Below are positions 34,155 to 42,740 of a stretch of 64,000 bases of DNA, in pieces. The position numbers were made by a program, and so were the translations under genes. Below the pieces are notes generated by a model. The model ran no database searches and was not told where the DNA came from. It saw nothing but the letters and a program-made list of their open reading frames with translations. How positions within the stretch are numbered: position 1 is the stretch's first letter; each line of letters starts with the position of its first letter. The stretch comes from Lewinellaceae bacterium (GTDB lineage Bacteria > Bacteroidota > Bacteroidia > Chitinophagales > Saprospiraceae): positions 124,001 through 188,000 of the forward strand of contig JACJYB010000007.1 in NCBI GenBank assembly GCA_020636355.1, in the 5' to 3' direction.

Positions 34155-34997
34155 TCAGGAAACGGCTGGTTCAGCCTGCTCTACAATTGCCGCCAGGCTG
34201 GAAGCATCGGGTTGTTCGTCGTTTAACAGGGCGTACAATACATCGTGATACGCAGAATAGGCGGGAAGATTGTTGTGTTTAGCGCCAGGAATCGAGACAA
34301 GTACAGCTCGGGGAAATTCCTTGGCCAGGCGTACACTCATCGCATAGGGAATCAGCCGGTCGCGGGTACCGTGGATGAGGTAAACCGGGCATTCAACCTT
34401 AGCCATAAACTGGTCGGTCCGGATCTTATAGCGCAACACCCACCGCAACGGCAGCCAAAACCCGTAACGTCGGGTCAGGTGCCAAAAGCTGTAATACGGA
34501 CTGTCCAGGATGAGCATCCTGGGGTTGTTCCAACTGGCGATACGCGTGGCAATACCGGAACCATACGAACGTCCGTAAAGGATAATTTGGTTTTCAGGAT
34601 ATTGTTTGGCCAGCCATTTGTACAGATGCTGGGCGTCACTATACAAGATACTTTCGGACCTTTTTCCCCGGCTTTTACCGAAACCGCGGTAGTCAATCAT
34701 GAAAAAATCATACCCCTTGCCCAGAAAATCTTTGGCAAATTTCCCCCAGCCCTTGATGCTGCGCGAATTACCTTTAAGATAAAACACCACCCCAAGGGCA
34801 TTGGGCATTTTAAAATGAACGCCATTCACCGTGCCTCCGTCCTCCATGGTGAACTTGACCTCTTCAAAAGGAAACGGGTACTGATACTGGAAGGATTGGG
34901 GTAATAACTCCGGGCGGAAAAAGAAATAATGCTGGAAAAAATAAAAAAGGACGCAAATCAATCCATAACTACCGATTACCAGGGCAATAGAGGTCAT
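34155..34997 (-). CDS. membrane-anchored alpha/beta hydrolase
   Basis: 280 residues with one N-terminal transmembrane helix (about 5-25) and an alpha/beta hydrolase domain of the BEM46/ABHD13-like type. The nucleophile elbow is LYGRSYGSGIATRIA (Ser about 143), the acid is in LIHGTRDRLIPYAMS (Asp about 210) and the His in PGAKHNNLPAY (about 239). YLKGNSRSIKGWGKFAKDFL and MIDYRGFGKSRG provide the oxyanion region. Substrate unknown; an esterase or acyl-hydrolase acting at the membrane is likely. It is the last gene of a three-gene operon with hpt and the M28 peptidase, joined by ATGA overlaps. Confidence 0.9.
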   Translation of the reverse strand: MTSIALVIGSYGLICVLFYFFQHYFFFRPELLPQSFQYQYPFPFEEVKFTMEDGGTVNGVHFKMPNALGVVFYLKGNSRSIKGWGKFAKDFLGKGYDFFMIDYRGFGKSRGKRSESILYSDAQHLYKWLAKQYPENQIILYGRSYGSGIATRIASWNNPRMLILDSPYYSFWHLTRRYGFWLPLRWVLRYKIRTDQFMAKVECPVYLIHGTRDRLIPYAMSVRLAKEFPRAVLVSIPGAKHNNLPAYSAYHDVLYALLNDEQPDASSLAAIVEQAEPAVS

Positions 34998-35536
34998 GAA
35001 TTCGCCAATTGATAAATGTCGTTCAAGTCGCGGCCCAACCCATCGTAATCCAGACCATATCCCACCACAAAGCGATCGGGAATGTCAAAAGCAACCTTGG
35101 TTTCTGGTAAGGTAAATTGAACCACGTCCGGTTTCCGCAAAAGTGCATAAATACGGATCGAACGCGGATGATCTTTTTCGAGAAAGCTGCAGAAATGATG
35201 TAAGGTGCGGCCGGAATCTATGATGTCTTCCAGCAGGATCAGATCGCGCCCGTGAACCGGAACATCCACGCCTCGGATGATGTTTACTTCGCCGGTACTC
35301 GTCGTTCCGGCATAGGAAGCGATTTGTACAAATGCAATTTCAATGGGGATTTCCAGAAAAGTTACCAGATCTGCTGTAAACCGGAATGCACCATTCAGCA
35401 CACTGATTAAGAGAGGTACAGTCTCCGGATACCTGGAGTTGATGTCTTCCGCCAGCCGTTCAATACCAGCCAGAATGTCGATGTGTTCCAGATAAGGAAC
35501 AAAAGATTTATCGTGCAACCGAACGGACTGGCTCAT
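34994..35536 (-). CDS. hpt: hypoxanthine phosphoribosyltransferase
   Basis: 180 residues of the type I PRTase fold. The PRPP-binding loop is LILLEDIIDSGRTLHHFCSF (normally VEDIIDTGxT), with the flexible-loop and base-recognition parts FVQIASYAGTTSTGEV and KVAFDIPDRFVVGYGLDYDG. It salvages hypoxanthine and guanine to IMP and GMP in the cytoplasm. Both ends overlap neighbouring genes by 4 bp (upstream M28 peptidase and downstream hydrolase), indicating one transcript with coupled translation. Confidence 0.93.
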   Translation of the reverse strand: MSQSVRLHDKSFVPYLEHIDILAGIERLAEDINSRYPETVPLLISVLNGAFRFTADLVTFLEIPIEIAFVQIASYAGTTSTGEVNIIRGVDVPVHGRDLILLEDIIDSGRTLHHFCSFLEKDHPRSIRIYALLRKPDVVQFTLPETKVAFDIPDRFVVGYGLDYDGLGRDLNDIYQLANS

Positions 35537-36933
35537 GGGGAGCCCAGTTGATCCAACAAGTAAACCAAAGTAGTCATAGCGGCTGCGCCCAGGGTCAATT
35601 CTCTTTCGTTCACCTTGTCAAAGGTGTCAATATGCGTATGATGGTAATCAAAATAACGCTGTGAATCGGGTGAAAGTCCGAACAGCATCCCTTTTTGAGG
35701 ACGCAACGGACCAATATCGGAACCGCCACCTCCTTTAGTGAGCTCCAGCCCTAATGGCTGCAAATAATCGTTAAATGGCATGACCATTTCCAGATAATGA
35801 TCGATTACCTCGGCATCGGCACTTAAGCCAAAACCCAGCGGGAGGAATCCGCCGGCATCGGACTCGATGGCTGCCAAATGGAAAATATTATCGGCAATGG
35901 CCGCTTTAGCATATGCTTCTCCGCCGGCGCCACCATTTTCCTCATTCATAAAGAGGACGCAACGAAGGGTATGTTGCGGACGATATCCTAACCGTTTCAG
36001 TGTTTGCAGGACCTGCATGGATTGGACGCAACCGGCGCCATCATCGTGAGCACCCTCGCCGACATCCCAGGAATCCAGATGCCCACCGACCAGGATCACC
36101 TGATTGGGGTATTTCGATCCGGTGATTTCACCGATGACATTAAAAGATGGTTCAGGTTTCTGCATCCGGCAGGTGTTGCGGAGAAAAACTTTTACAGCTT
36201 CCTGCTTCAATAATTGAGACAATAAATCGGCGTCTCTGGTGGCAATCGCCAGTGCAGGAATTTGTGGTACACCGTCCTGATAACGGAGTGCCCCGGTATG
36301 GGGAACATCATCTGTGGCCGTCGTCATGCTGCGGACAAGTACTGCTTTTGCTCCGTACTTTGCGGCCTGCGAAGCGCCACCACCTCGTTGGTCCACCGCC
36401 CCGCCATAGGCCATGAACGTGCGATGTAGGGTTTTATCCATCGGACGATTGTAAAAGACAATCTTGCCTTCAATCTTGGCTCGGCCAAGATCTTCCACCT
36501 CCTGCAGACTCTTCACCTCAATCACTTCCCCGACCAATCCCAGCGGTCCGGTTCCCACACTGTTTCCCAGTGAGGCGGCGTGAAGATCCTGAGTACCCAA
36601 CACGGTCGAATTGATGATACGCACCTGTTCTGCTTCTCCACGCACCCAGTGAGGTACATCCACGGGTTGCAACCATACCCGGTCCAGGCCAAGGCTGTCA
36701 AGCATTTGCCTGGTGTATTCTACGGCAGCCGCAGCCTGAGGCGACCCGCTCAGTCGCGCACCCACTTTTTTCGTGAGATAATGAAGCCAATCGTAGGAGG
36801 ATCCTTTAGTCAAGGATTGATCGTAGATGGATTTGATAAACTCACTTTCAGCTTCCTGACTCCAGGTAGCGGTCACGGTTAAAGCTATTAAAGCCAAAAC
36901 CAGGAAATTCTTAATTTTAACTTTCATTTTCAT
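35533..36933 (-). CDS. secreted M28-family zinc peptidase
   Basis: About 466 residues from the ATG at 36933, which starts the lysine-rich signal peptide (MKMKVKIKNFLVLALIALTV, cleavage near TWSQ); six more codons upstream are open. The M28 zinc ligands are visible: GGHLDSWDVGEGAHDDGAGC (His and bridging Asp), NEENGGAGG (catalytic and ligand Glu), IESDAGG (Asp) and the last ligand in YHHTHIDTFDKV. A PA-like insert lies between residues 130 and 240. This is the aminopeptidase/carboxypeptidase Q-like group, removing N-terminal residues or cleaving dipeptides in the periplasm. It heads the operon with hpt and the hydrolase. Confidence 0.92.
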   Translation of the reverse strand: MKMKVKIKNFLVLALIALTVTATWSQEAESEFIKSIYDQSLTKGSSYDWLHYLTKKVGARLSGSPQAAAAVEYTRQMLDSLGLDRVWLQPVDVPHWVRGEAEQVRIINSTVLGTQDLHAASLGNSVGTGPLGLVGEVIEVKSLQEVEDLGRAKIEGKIVFYNRPMDKTLHRTFMAYGGAVDQRGGGASQAAKYGAKAVLVRSMTTATDDVPHTGALRYQDGVPQIPALAIATRDADLLSQLLKQEAVKVFLRNTCRMQKPEPSFNVIGEITGSKYPNQVILVGGHLDSWDVGEGAHDDGAGCVQSMQVLQTLKRLGYRPQHTLRCVLFMNEENGGAGGEAYAKAAIADNIFHLAAIESDAGGFLPLGFGLSADAEVIDHYLEMVMPFNDYLQPLGLELTKGGGGSDIGPLRPQKGMLFGLSPDSQRYFDYHHTHIDTFDKVNERELTLGAAAMTTLVYLLDQLGSP

Positions 36934-37016
36934 TCCCCAAATAACGTACATGATCTTGTTACTTTTAGTACATATTGCGTCTTAATGTTGCATCACGGCC
37001 AAGCCCCTTACAAACG

Positions 37017-37589
37017 TTGAATAAAAATACTAGAAATAAGGTTAGTGATGAAATGCTCGTCAGTCAATATTTGCTTACGCAGCAGCAATGGTATTTCAAC
37101 GAATTGTACGATCGCTATGCACCCAAAGTTTTTGCCAAGTGTATTACACTGCTGAAAGACGAAATTTGGGCGGAGGACGCACTACAGGATATCTTCATTA
37201 AAGTTGTACTGCGATTGGCGGATTTTGGAGAAAGATCCAAGTTCTCTACCTGGTTGTACTCGATCACCTATAATTATTGCATCGATCAGGTAAGGAAACG
37301 GAAGTACGACGTCATGATGCCGGATGAGGCGTGGGATCGGCTCGATGTCCAGGATGATACAACCGATGATAAGTACCTTTTGGAAACCAAAATTCATGAA
37401 CTGAAGGTCGTGATGGGAGAACTTCCAGTGATCGATCGTGCCCTATTGCTCATGAAATATCAGGATGACCTCTCGATCCGGGATATTGCAGAATCCATGG
37501 AGAAAACGGAATCAGCAATTAAAATGCAAATACTGAGAGCCAAGGAGAAATTTAGAGTTATACATGAGAAGCTGTTTAAATCAATATAA
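37017..37589 (+). CDS. ECF RNA polymerase sigma factor
   Basis: About 190 residues from a TTG at 37017; an in-frame ATG at 37053 (MLVSQYLLT) would trim 12 residues and a TTG at 36975 would add 14. Region 2 is WYFNELYDRYAPKVFAKC through AEDALQDIFIKVVLRL and FSTWLYSITYNYCIDQVRK; region 4 is LPVIDRALLLMKYQDDLSIR and IAESMEKTESAIKMQILRAK. These define a sigma-70 ECF factor. No standard FecR-type or zinc anti-sigma follows; instead an 80-residue protein (12 bp on) and an MscS-like channel (11 bp on) complete the operon. Confidence 0.9.
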   Translation: MNKNTRNKVSDEMLVSQYLLTQQQWYFNELYDRYAPKVFAKCITLLKDEIWAEDALQDIFIKVVLRLADFGERSKFSTWLYSITYNYCIDQVRKRKYDVMMPDEAWDRLDVQDDTTDDKYLLETKIHELKVVMGELPVIDRALLLMKYQDDLSIRDIAESMEKTESAIKMQILRAKEKFRVIHEKLFKSI

Positions 37590-37601
37590 ATTCTGACCTG
37601 T

Positions 37602-37844
37602 ATGGAACAGGAAAACAATTTTAAAGCCTGGGAAGAAGAGCTGATCCGCAACCACCGGCAGCCCCCGGAAGACGTGGGTAATAATTTGAGGCAGAATATG
37701 GGTTTCTTTCGATTATTTGGAGATTTATTCGAACTTTATCTGCCTAAAATGTTTAAAATTATTGTCCAGGTGGTTGGGGGTACCGAGCCTGGTACCAGGG
37801 CACCACGCAGACAACCACCTAACACCATTCAGGAGCAACAATAA
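37602..37844 (+). CDS. small uncharacterised protein of an ECF sigma operon
   Basis: 80 residues with no recognised domain. The N-terminus is charged (MEQENNFKAWEEELIRNHRQ), the middle has an amphipathic-to-hydrophobic stretch (GFFRLFGDLFELYLPKMFKI and VVQVVGG) that could lie on the membrane rather than cross it, and the tail is Pro/Arg/Gln-rich. By position it could be a small anti-sigma or co-regulator of the preceding ECF factor. Spacing of 12 and 11 bp to its neighbours makes it real and co-transcribed. I recognise no function. Confidence 0.65.
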   Translation: MEQENNFKAWEEELIRNHRQPPEDVGNNLRQNMGFFRLFGDLFELYLPKMFKIIVQVVGGTEPGTRAPRRQPPNTIQEQQ

Positions 37845-37855
37845 CTGCAGGAATA

Positions 37856-38686
37856 ATGGATCTTTCCTTTCCTTTTTTATCGGAACTACTAAAACAATTA
37901 GCCGGCATATTGCCCAGAATATTGGTTGCCATTGTACTCCTGTTTATTGGCTTGATGATTGCCCGGATGATCGGTAGATTCCTCCGAAACTTGCTGGCGA
38001 AGATCGGAATCGATCGATTTGGAGAAAGACTGGAGAAAATCGATGTGGTGCAAAACTCCAAAATGGAGGTTAAGTTATCCGTATTCATCAGTAAAATCAT
38101 CTATTATTTCCTGTTGTTAATGGTCATCATGGTGGTCACCGAGATCATCAACATACCTACGATTACTGACCTTATCGAACGGTTGATCAATTTCATTCCG
38201 AAACTGGTGGTAGGCATCGGTGTGCTTTTCATCGGCCTGATCCTGGCTGATATGTTGCGTCAGAGCCTGCTTACCGTCACAACATCCCTGGCCATACCCA
38301 GTGCCAAATTGATCTCCAACGGTATTTTTTATTTTCTGCTGATCAATGTATTTGTAATAGCGCTGAAGCAGGTGGAAATAGACACCTCCTTCTTGCAAAA
38401 TAACATCCTGATTGTTGTTGCCGGAGCAGTATTTGCCTTTGCCCTTGGCTATGGATTAGCCTCAAAAGACCTGGTAAGTAACTTTCTTACATCCTTTTAT
38501 CTGCAGGATCAGTTTCAAATCGGCGATGAAATCAGCATTGGCAATGTACGCGGTCAAATCGTTGCCATGGGTCGCAGCAACATGACCTTGTATACCAGTC
38601 AAGGCCAGGTTTTTATCCCGATTCGAAAACTTACCCAGGAGCAGGTTACCTTACACAAGCGCAACCAAAAATTAATTGAGGATTAG
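37856..38686 (+). CDS. MscS-like channel with conserved TM-helix repeats
   Basis: 276 residues. Two similar transmembrane blocks, LPRILVAIVLLFIGLMIARMI (residues about 19-39) and FIPKLVVGIGVLFIGLILAD (about 113-132), are the conserved-TM-helix repeat (PF05552) associated with mechanosensitive channels. A third hydrophobic pair leads to IVVAGAVFAFALGYGLASKD and the short beta domain FQIGDEISIGNVRGQIVAMG. It lacks the large alpha/beta C-terminal cage of classical MscS. Its place behind an ECF sigma factor suggests that it is made in response to an envelope or osmotic signal. Confidence 0.85.
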   Translation: MDLSFPFLSELLKQLAGILPRILVAIVLLFIGLMIARMIGRFLRNLLAKIGIDRFGERLEKIDVVQNSKMEVKLSVFISKIIYYFLLLMVIMVVTEIINIPTITDLIERLINFIPKLVVGIGVLFIGLILADMLRQSLLTVTTSLAIPSAKLISNGIFYFLLINVFVIALKQVEIDTSFLQNNILIVVAGAVFAFALGYGLASKDLVSNFLTSFYLQDQFQIGDEISIGNVRGQIVAMGRSNMTLYTSQGQVFIPIRKLTQEQVTLHKRNQKLIED

Positions 38687-38703
38687 AATCCTTGCTAGAT
38701 TTG
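38676..38703 (+). promoter_or_regulatory. candidate -33/-7 promoter for the DUF3078 gene
   Basis: TTG at 38676-38678 and TAGATTTG at 38696-38703 (TANNTTTG) are 17 bp apart. The start would be about 110 bp before the ATG at 38818, leaving an A-rich leader. The TTG lies inside the last codons of the channel gene. Confidence 0.35.
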
Positions 38704-38817
38704 TACCCGCCGAATTAAACAGCAACCCCCGAAAACCACCCCAGGTGCCGGAAAAGTTCAAAACGAAAGCACCATCCGGAAATTTCATTTTAATTCGCTA
38801 AAAATCAAACACCTAAA

Positions 38818-39792
38818 ATGATGAAAAGAATTGGTTTACTCGTAGTGGTTTTCGGTAGCATAATGCTGGGTCAGTTGACCGCCCAGACAACCGATGACCT
38901 GATGAAGCAAAAGGAAGCAAAACAAGCCGAATTAGCAAAACTGGAAGCAGATCTGGCCGGACTGACCAGCCAGGCTGATGGTCTAAAAGGAGAAATTGCA
39001 GCATTGACAGAACAACTGACGCCCTATCCCCGCTGGGATAAAGGATTGTTAGGCAACCTGGGACTTAATCTTTCCGGATTTAATAACTGGTTATCCAAAG
39101 CCCAGCCCAACACTTCGGCAGCAAATATCGGAACCACCTTGACCGGATTTGCCAACGCAGATTACCAAAAAGCATTCTGGCGCAACAGTGCTAACCTCAC
39201 ACTCGGCTGGATAAAATTTAATGATAAGGATGTCACCAATGACCCTACCGGATTTCAGGTAGCTGCAGACGCCTTTAACCTGATGTCTCTATACGGATAC
39301 AAACTTTCGGATAAAATTGCCCTTTCAGGACTCGGTGAATACCGCACTTCAATCCTGGATGGAAAATTTAATGATCCGGGTTATCTGGACCTGGGAGCAG
39401 GTGCCACCTGGACGCCGGTCAAAGACCTGGTGGTCGTCTTGCATCCTTTGAACTACAACTTTGTTTTTTCCAGTGGTGATTTTGATTACGAATCCACCCT
39501 GGGGTGCAAAGTAGTCGCAGACTACACCCGGCAGATCACCAAAGGAGTTGCCTGGAAATCAAATTTATCAGCTTTTTTCAGTTATAAAGGCGCTGACTTT
39601 AACAACTGGACCTGGGTGAATGGATTCAGTACGGCAGTTAAAGGGGTTGGAATCGGCCTGGACATCGGGTTGCGTAACAACAAGCAGGAATCCTTAGCGG
39701 CAATCTCCGAAGGGAAGCTCGACCAGGGTGAAAACCCCCTGCAAACGTATTGGATATTAGGGTTCTCCTACGCGATTTCCTCCAAGAAGTAA
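38818..39792 (+). CDS. DUF3078 outer-membrane protein with N-terminal coiled coil
   Basis: 324 residues with a signal peptide (cleavage near LTAQTT). Residues about 25-65 form a lysine/alanine/glutamate-rich coiled coil (MKQKEAKQAELAKLEADLAG). The rest matches DUF3078: WDKGLLGNLGLNLSGFNNWL, then tryptophan- and aromatic-rich strands (FWRNSANLTLGWIKF) up to the end TYWILGFSYAISSKK, consistent with a beta barrel. The family is widespread in Bacteroidota and its function unknown; the coiled coil probably extends into the periplasm. It has its own terminator. Confidence 0.85.
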   Translation: MMKRIGLLVVVFGSIMLGQLTAQTTDDLMKQKEAKQAELAKLEADLAGLTSQADGLKGEIAALTEQLTPYPRWDKGLLGNLGLNLSGFNNWLSKAQPNTSAANIGTTLTGFANADYQKAFWRNSANLTLGWIKFNDKDVTNDPTGFQVAADAFNLMSLYGYKLSDKIALSGLGEYRTSILDGKFNDPGYLDLGAGATWTPVKDLVVVLHPLNYNFVFSSGDFDYESTLGCKVVADYTRQITKGVAWKSNLSAFFSYKGADFNNWTWVNGFSTAVKGVGIGLDIGLRNNKQESLAAISEGKLDQGENPLQTYWILGFSYAISSKK

Positions 39793-39816
39793 ACTATCAT
39801 ACGGATAATAACCCAA

Positions 39817-39850
39817 GAAAATCCCTGGTCCCGCAAGGCCGGGGATTTTT
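39817..39850 (+). terminator. intrinsic terminator after the DUF3078 gene
   Basis: AAAATCCCTGG and CCGGGGATTTT form the stem around TCCCGCAAGG, followed by TTTG. It separates the DUF3078 gene from polA. Confidence 0.75.
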
Positions 39851-39939
39851 GTTTAGCCGAAACCGGCGGGCATCCAGGAATGACTTACCGGTTTAGTAAA
39901 GTTGTCGTAACATTGCACTAATACAACATCGCAACAACT

Positions 39940-42726
39940 ATGTCGGAAAAGAAGCTCTTTTTATTGGATGGACATGCCCTTGTTTACCGGGCTCATTTTG
40001 CATTTATAAATCGGCCACTGATCAACTCCAAAGGGCTAAATACTTCAGCCATTACTGGTTTTGTCCGAACATTATGGGATTTGATGCGAAATCAAAAACC
40101 TACCCACATCGCAGTTTTTTTTGATCTGGATACACCGACATTCCGGCATCTGATGTATGAGCCCTATAAGGCAAATCGGGAATCACAACCCGAAGACATC
40201 CAGGTTGCATTTCCCTATATCCGCAAAATTGTCGAAGGTTTTAACATTCCTATTGTTGAAATGGACGGTTATGAAGCCGATGACGTAATTGGAACGATCG
40301 CCAAGCAGGCAGAAAAAGAGGGTTTTACGGTCTATATGGTCACCCCGGATAAAGATTATGCGCAGTTGGTCAGCGATAATATCCTGTTGTATAAGCCCAG
40401 CCGGCAAGGTAATGGGATTGATATTTTGGGCGTAAAGGAAATCCTGGAAAGTTGGGATATCCAGCGCATCGATCAGGTTATTGACGTGCTTGGACTTAAA
40501 GGTGATGCAGTGGATAATATACCGGGCATACCAGGTGTCGGTGAAAAAACCGCCATACAATTGCTGAAAGATTACGGAAGCGTGGAAGAAGTCATTGCAC
40601 ATGTGGATGAATTGAAGGGCAAGCTGAAGGAACGTGTCGAAACATATGCGGACCAGGCATTGCTATCCAAAAAACTGGCCACCATCGATCTCCACGCCCC
40701 GGTAAAATTTGATGCGAAAGCCTATGAAATCGAACCGGTAAACCGGGAGGTGTTAACGGATATATTCAAAGAGCTCGAATTCAGAACCCTCGCCCATGCC
40801 ATCCTGGGCGAAGAGGATAAAGAGACCCAGAAGGATTTGTTTGGAAATCCCGTTGACAGTAAAGTATCGGAAAAATTGGCTACTCCGACGCCTGCGTATG
40901 CGGTGGCTGATAAAAATGCTGAAAACACGCACCATACCTACCGGCTGGTGGATGACACCGAAGCAATCAAGAATCTGATCGCTGAACTTGAAAAGCAAAC
41001 CTTGTTTTGCTTCGATACCGAAACTACCGGTCTGGATCCCAATGAGGCAGAACTGGTTGGGCTCTCCCTGTCGTGGAAAGATCGCGAGGCTTATTATATA
41101 TCCTTCCCGGAAGATCAGGAGGCCGCCAAACAAAAAATCCATCTGTTTAAAGCGTTATTTGAGAATCCGGCTATTGCCAAAGTAGGCCAGAACATCAAAT
41201 ATGACCTGTTGATGTTAAAATGGTATGGCATCGAAGTCCAGGGGGCCTTATGGGACACGATGATTGCACATTATCTGATGGAACCGGATCAGAGGCACAA
41301 ATTGGATAATCTATCGGAAAACTACCTCAACTATAAGATGATTCCGATTGAAGATTTGATTGGTAAGCGAGGAGCCAAACAACTTTCGATGCGGGATGTC
41401 GATAAGCAAAAAGTAAAAGAATATGCCGCAGAAGATGCCGACATCACCTGGCAGCTTTATAAAGTTTTGTTTCCAAAAGCCAAAGAAGAACAGGTCCTGC
41501 AGGTGTATGACAGTATCGAGTCGCCGTTGATCCAGGTCCTGGCAAGCATGGAATACGAAGGGGTAAGAGTAGATGCCAAGATGCTTGCGGATTATTCCGT
41601 ACAACTGGCAAAACAGATTTTGGAAGAAGAACGCATGATTTACAAGCTGGCCGGGGTAGATTTTAACATTGCTTCTCCCAAGCAAGTCGGCGAGGTGTTA
41701 TTTGAAAGATTGAAACTACCTTACCGGTGGAGGAAAACGGCTACGGGTCAATATTCCACCGATGAAGATAAGCTCAGTGAACTCGCATTGCAGTACGACA
41801 TTGTTGCCCACATTCAGGACCACCGGAAATTAAGCAAACTTAAATCCACTTATGTGGACGCGCTGCCGAACATGATTAACCCCCGCACGGGCCGGATTCA
41901 TACCTCCTACAATCAGGCACGCGCCGCGACCGGACGGTTGTCTTCAGAAAACCCCAATTTGCAAAACATCCCCATACGGGATGAAGCTGGCCGGGAGATC
42001 CGGAAAGCATTCATTCCAAGGGACGAGCGTCACCTCCTGCTTTCTGCGGATTATTCCCAGATCGAATTGCGGTTAATAGCTGATCTGAGTCATGAAGAAG
42101 CGATGCTTGAAGCCTTCGAGCAAAATCTGGACATCCACCGGGCAACAGCAGCCAGGGTCTATGGGGTGCCCATCGATGAAGTGAGTGCTGACCAGCGACG
42201 TAATGCCAAAACGGTAAACTTCTCCATTATCTATGGTGCCGGGTCGCTTAATCTGTCGCGACAACTCGGTATCAAAAGGGCAGAAGCCAGCCAGTTGATC
42301 GATAACTATTTCAAACAATACAAAGGCCTGAAAGCCTACATGGAACAAACCGTGACCTTTGCCCGGGATCATGGATATGTAAAAACCCTGTCGGGACGTC
42401 GTCGGATACTCCGGGATATCAATTCCCGCAATGGTTTATCGAGAAGTAACGCCGAGCGGATCGCTATCAATACGCCGATACAGGGTACAGCTGCCGACAT
42501 GATCAAACTTGCCATGATTGCAATTCACGATGCATTCCTACAGGAAAAACTGCAATCCAAAATGATCTTACAGGTCCATGACGAATTGGTGTTTGATGTA
42601 CTGCCGGGAGAACTGGACCAAGTCAAACGCATCGTCGAAGACAAAATGAAGCATGCTTTGCCCAACCTGAAAGTGCCTATCGAAGTTGGCATGGGAACAG
42701 GAGCAAACTGGCTGGAGGCGCATTAA
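39940..42726 (+). CDS. polA: DNA polymerase I
   Basis: 928 residues with all three domains. The 5'-3' exonuclease domain (1-290) has LFLLDGHALVYRAHF and GYEADDVIGTIAK with helix-hairpin-helix GIPGVGEKTAIQLL; the 3'-5' exonuclease domain is active-looking, with LFCFDTETTGLDPNEAELVG and the later DIKYDLLMLKWYG (written NIKYDLLMLKWYG) and YAAEDADITWQLY; the polymerase domain has SADYSQIELRLIADLSH (motif A), RRNAKTVNFSIIYG (motif B) and ILQVHDELVFDV (motif C). It fills gaps in Okazaki fragment and excision repair. The 3'-5' active site being intact suggests proofreading. A -10-like region was not resolved. Convergent with the dockerin gene. Confidence 0.97.
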   Translation: MSEKKLFLLDGHALVYRAHFAFINRPLINSKGLNTSAITGFVRTLWDLMRNQKPTHIAVFFDLDTPTFRHLMYEPYKANRESQPEDIQVAFPYIRKIVEGFNIPIVEMDGYEADDVIGTIAKQAEKEGFTVYMVTPDKDYAQLVSDNILLYKPSRQGNGIDILGVKEILESWDIQRIDQVIDVLGLKGDAVDNIPGIPGVGEKTAIQLLKDYGSVEEVIAHVDELKGKLKERVETYADQALLSKKLATIDLHAPVKFDAKAYEIEPVNREVLTDIFKELEFRTLAHAILGEEDKETQKDLFGNPVDSKVSEKLATPTPAYAVADKNAENTHHTYRLVDDTEAIKNLIAELEKQTLFCFDTETTGLDPNEAELVGLSLSWKDREAYYISFPEDQEAAKQKIHLFKALFENPAIAKVGQNIKYDLLMLKWYGIEVQGALWDTMIAHYLMEPDQRHKLDNLSENYLNYKMIPIEDLIGKRGAKQLSMRDVDKQKVKEYAAEDADITWQLYKVLFPKAKEEQVLQVYDSIESPLIQVLASMEYEGVRVDAKMLADYSVQLAKQILEEERMIYKLAGVDFNIASPKQVGEVLFERLKLPYRWRKTATGQYSTDEDKLSELALQYDIVAHIQDHRKLSKLKSTYVDALPNMINPRTGRIHTSYNQARAATGRLSSENPNLQNIPIRDEAGREIRKAFIPRDERHLLLSADYSQIELRLIADLSHEEAMLEAFEQNLDIHRATAARVYGVPIDEVSADQRRNAKTVNFSIIYGAGSLNLSRQLGIKRAEASQLIDNYFKQYKGLKAYMEQTVTFARDHGYVKTLSGRRRILRDINSRNGLSRSNAERIAINTPIQGTAADMIKLAMIAIHDAFLQEKLQSKMILQVHDELVFDVLPGELDQVKRIVEDKMKHALPNLKVPIEVGMGTGANWLEAH

Positions 42727-42740
42727 TTGAACAGGAAATT

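Noticed and set aside
33757..34155. Prophage or integrative element at tRNA-Gln
   Set aside because: No integrase or cargo genes; only short fragments of the tRNA end remain.
34245..34904. 219-codon plus-strand ORF
   Set aside because: It is antisense to the well-supported alpha/beta hydrolase gene.
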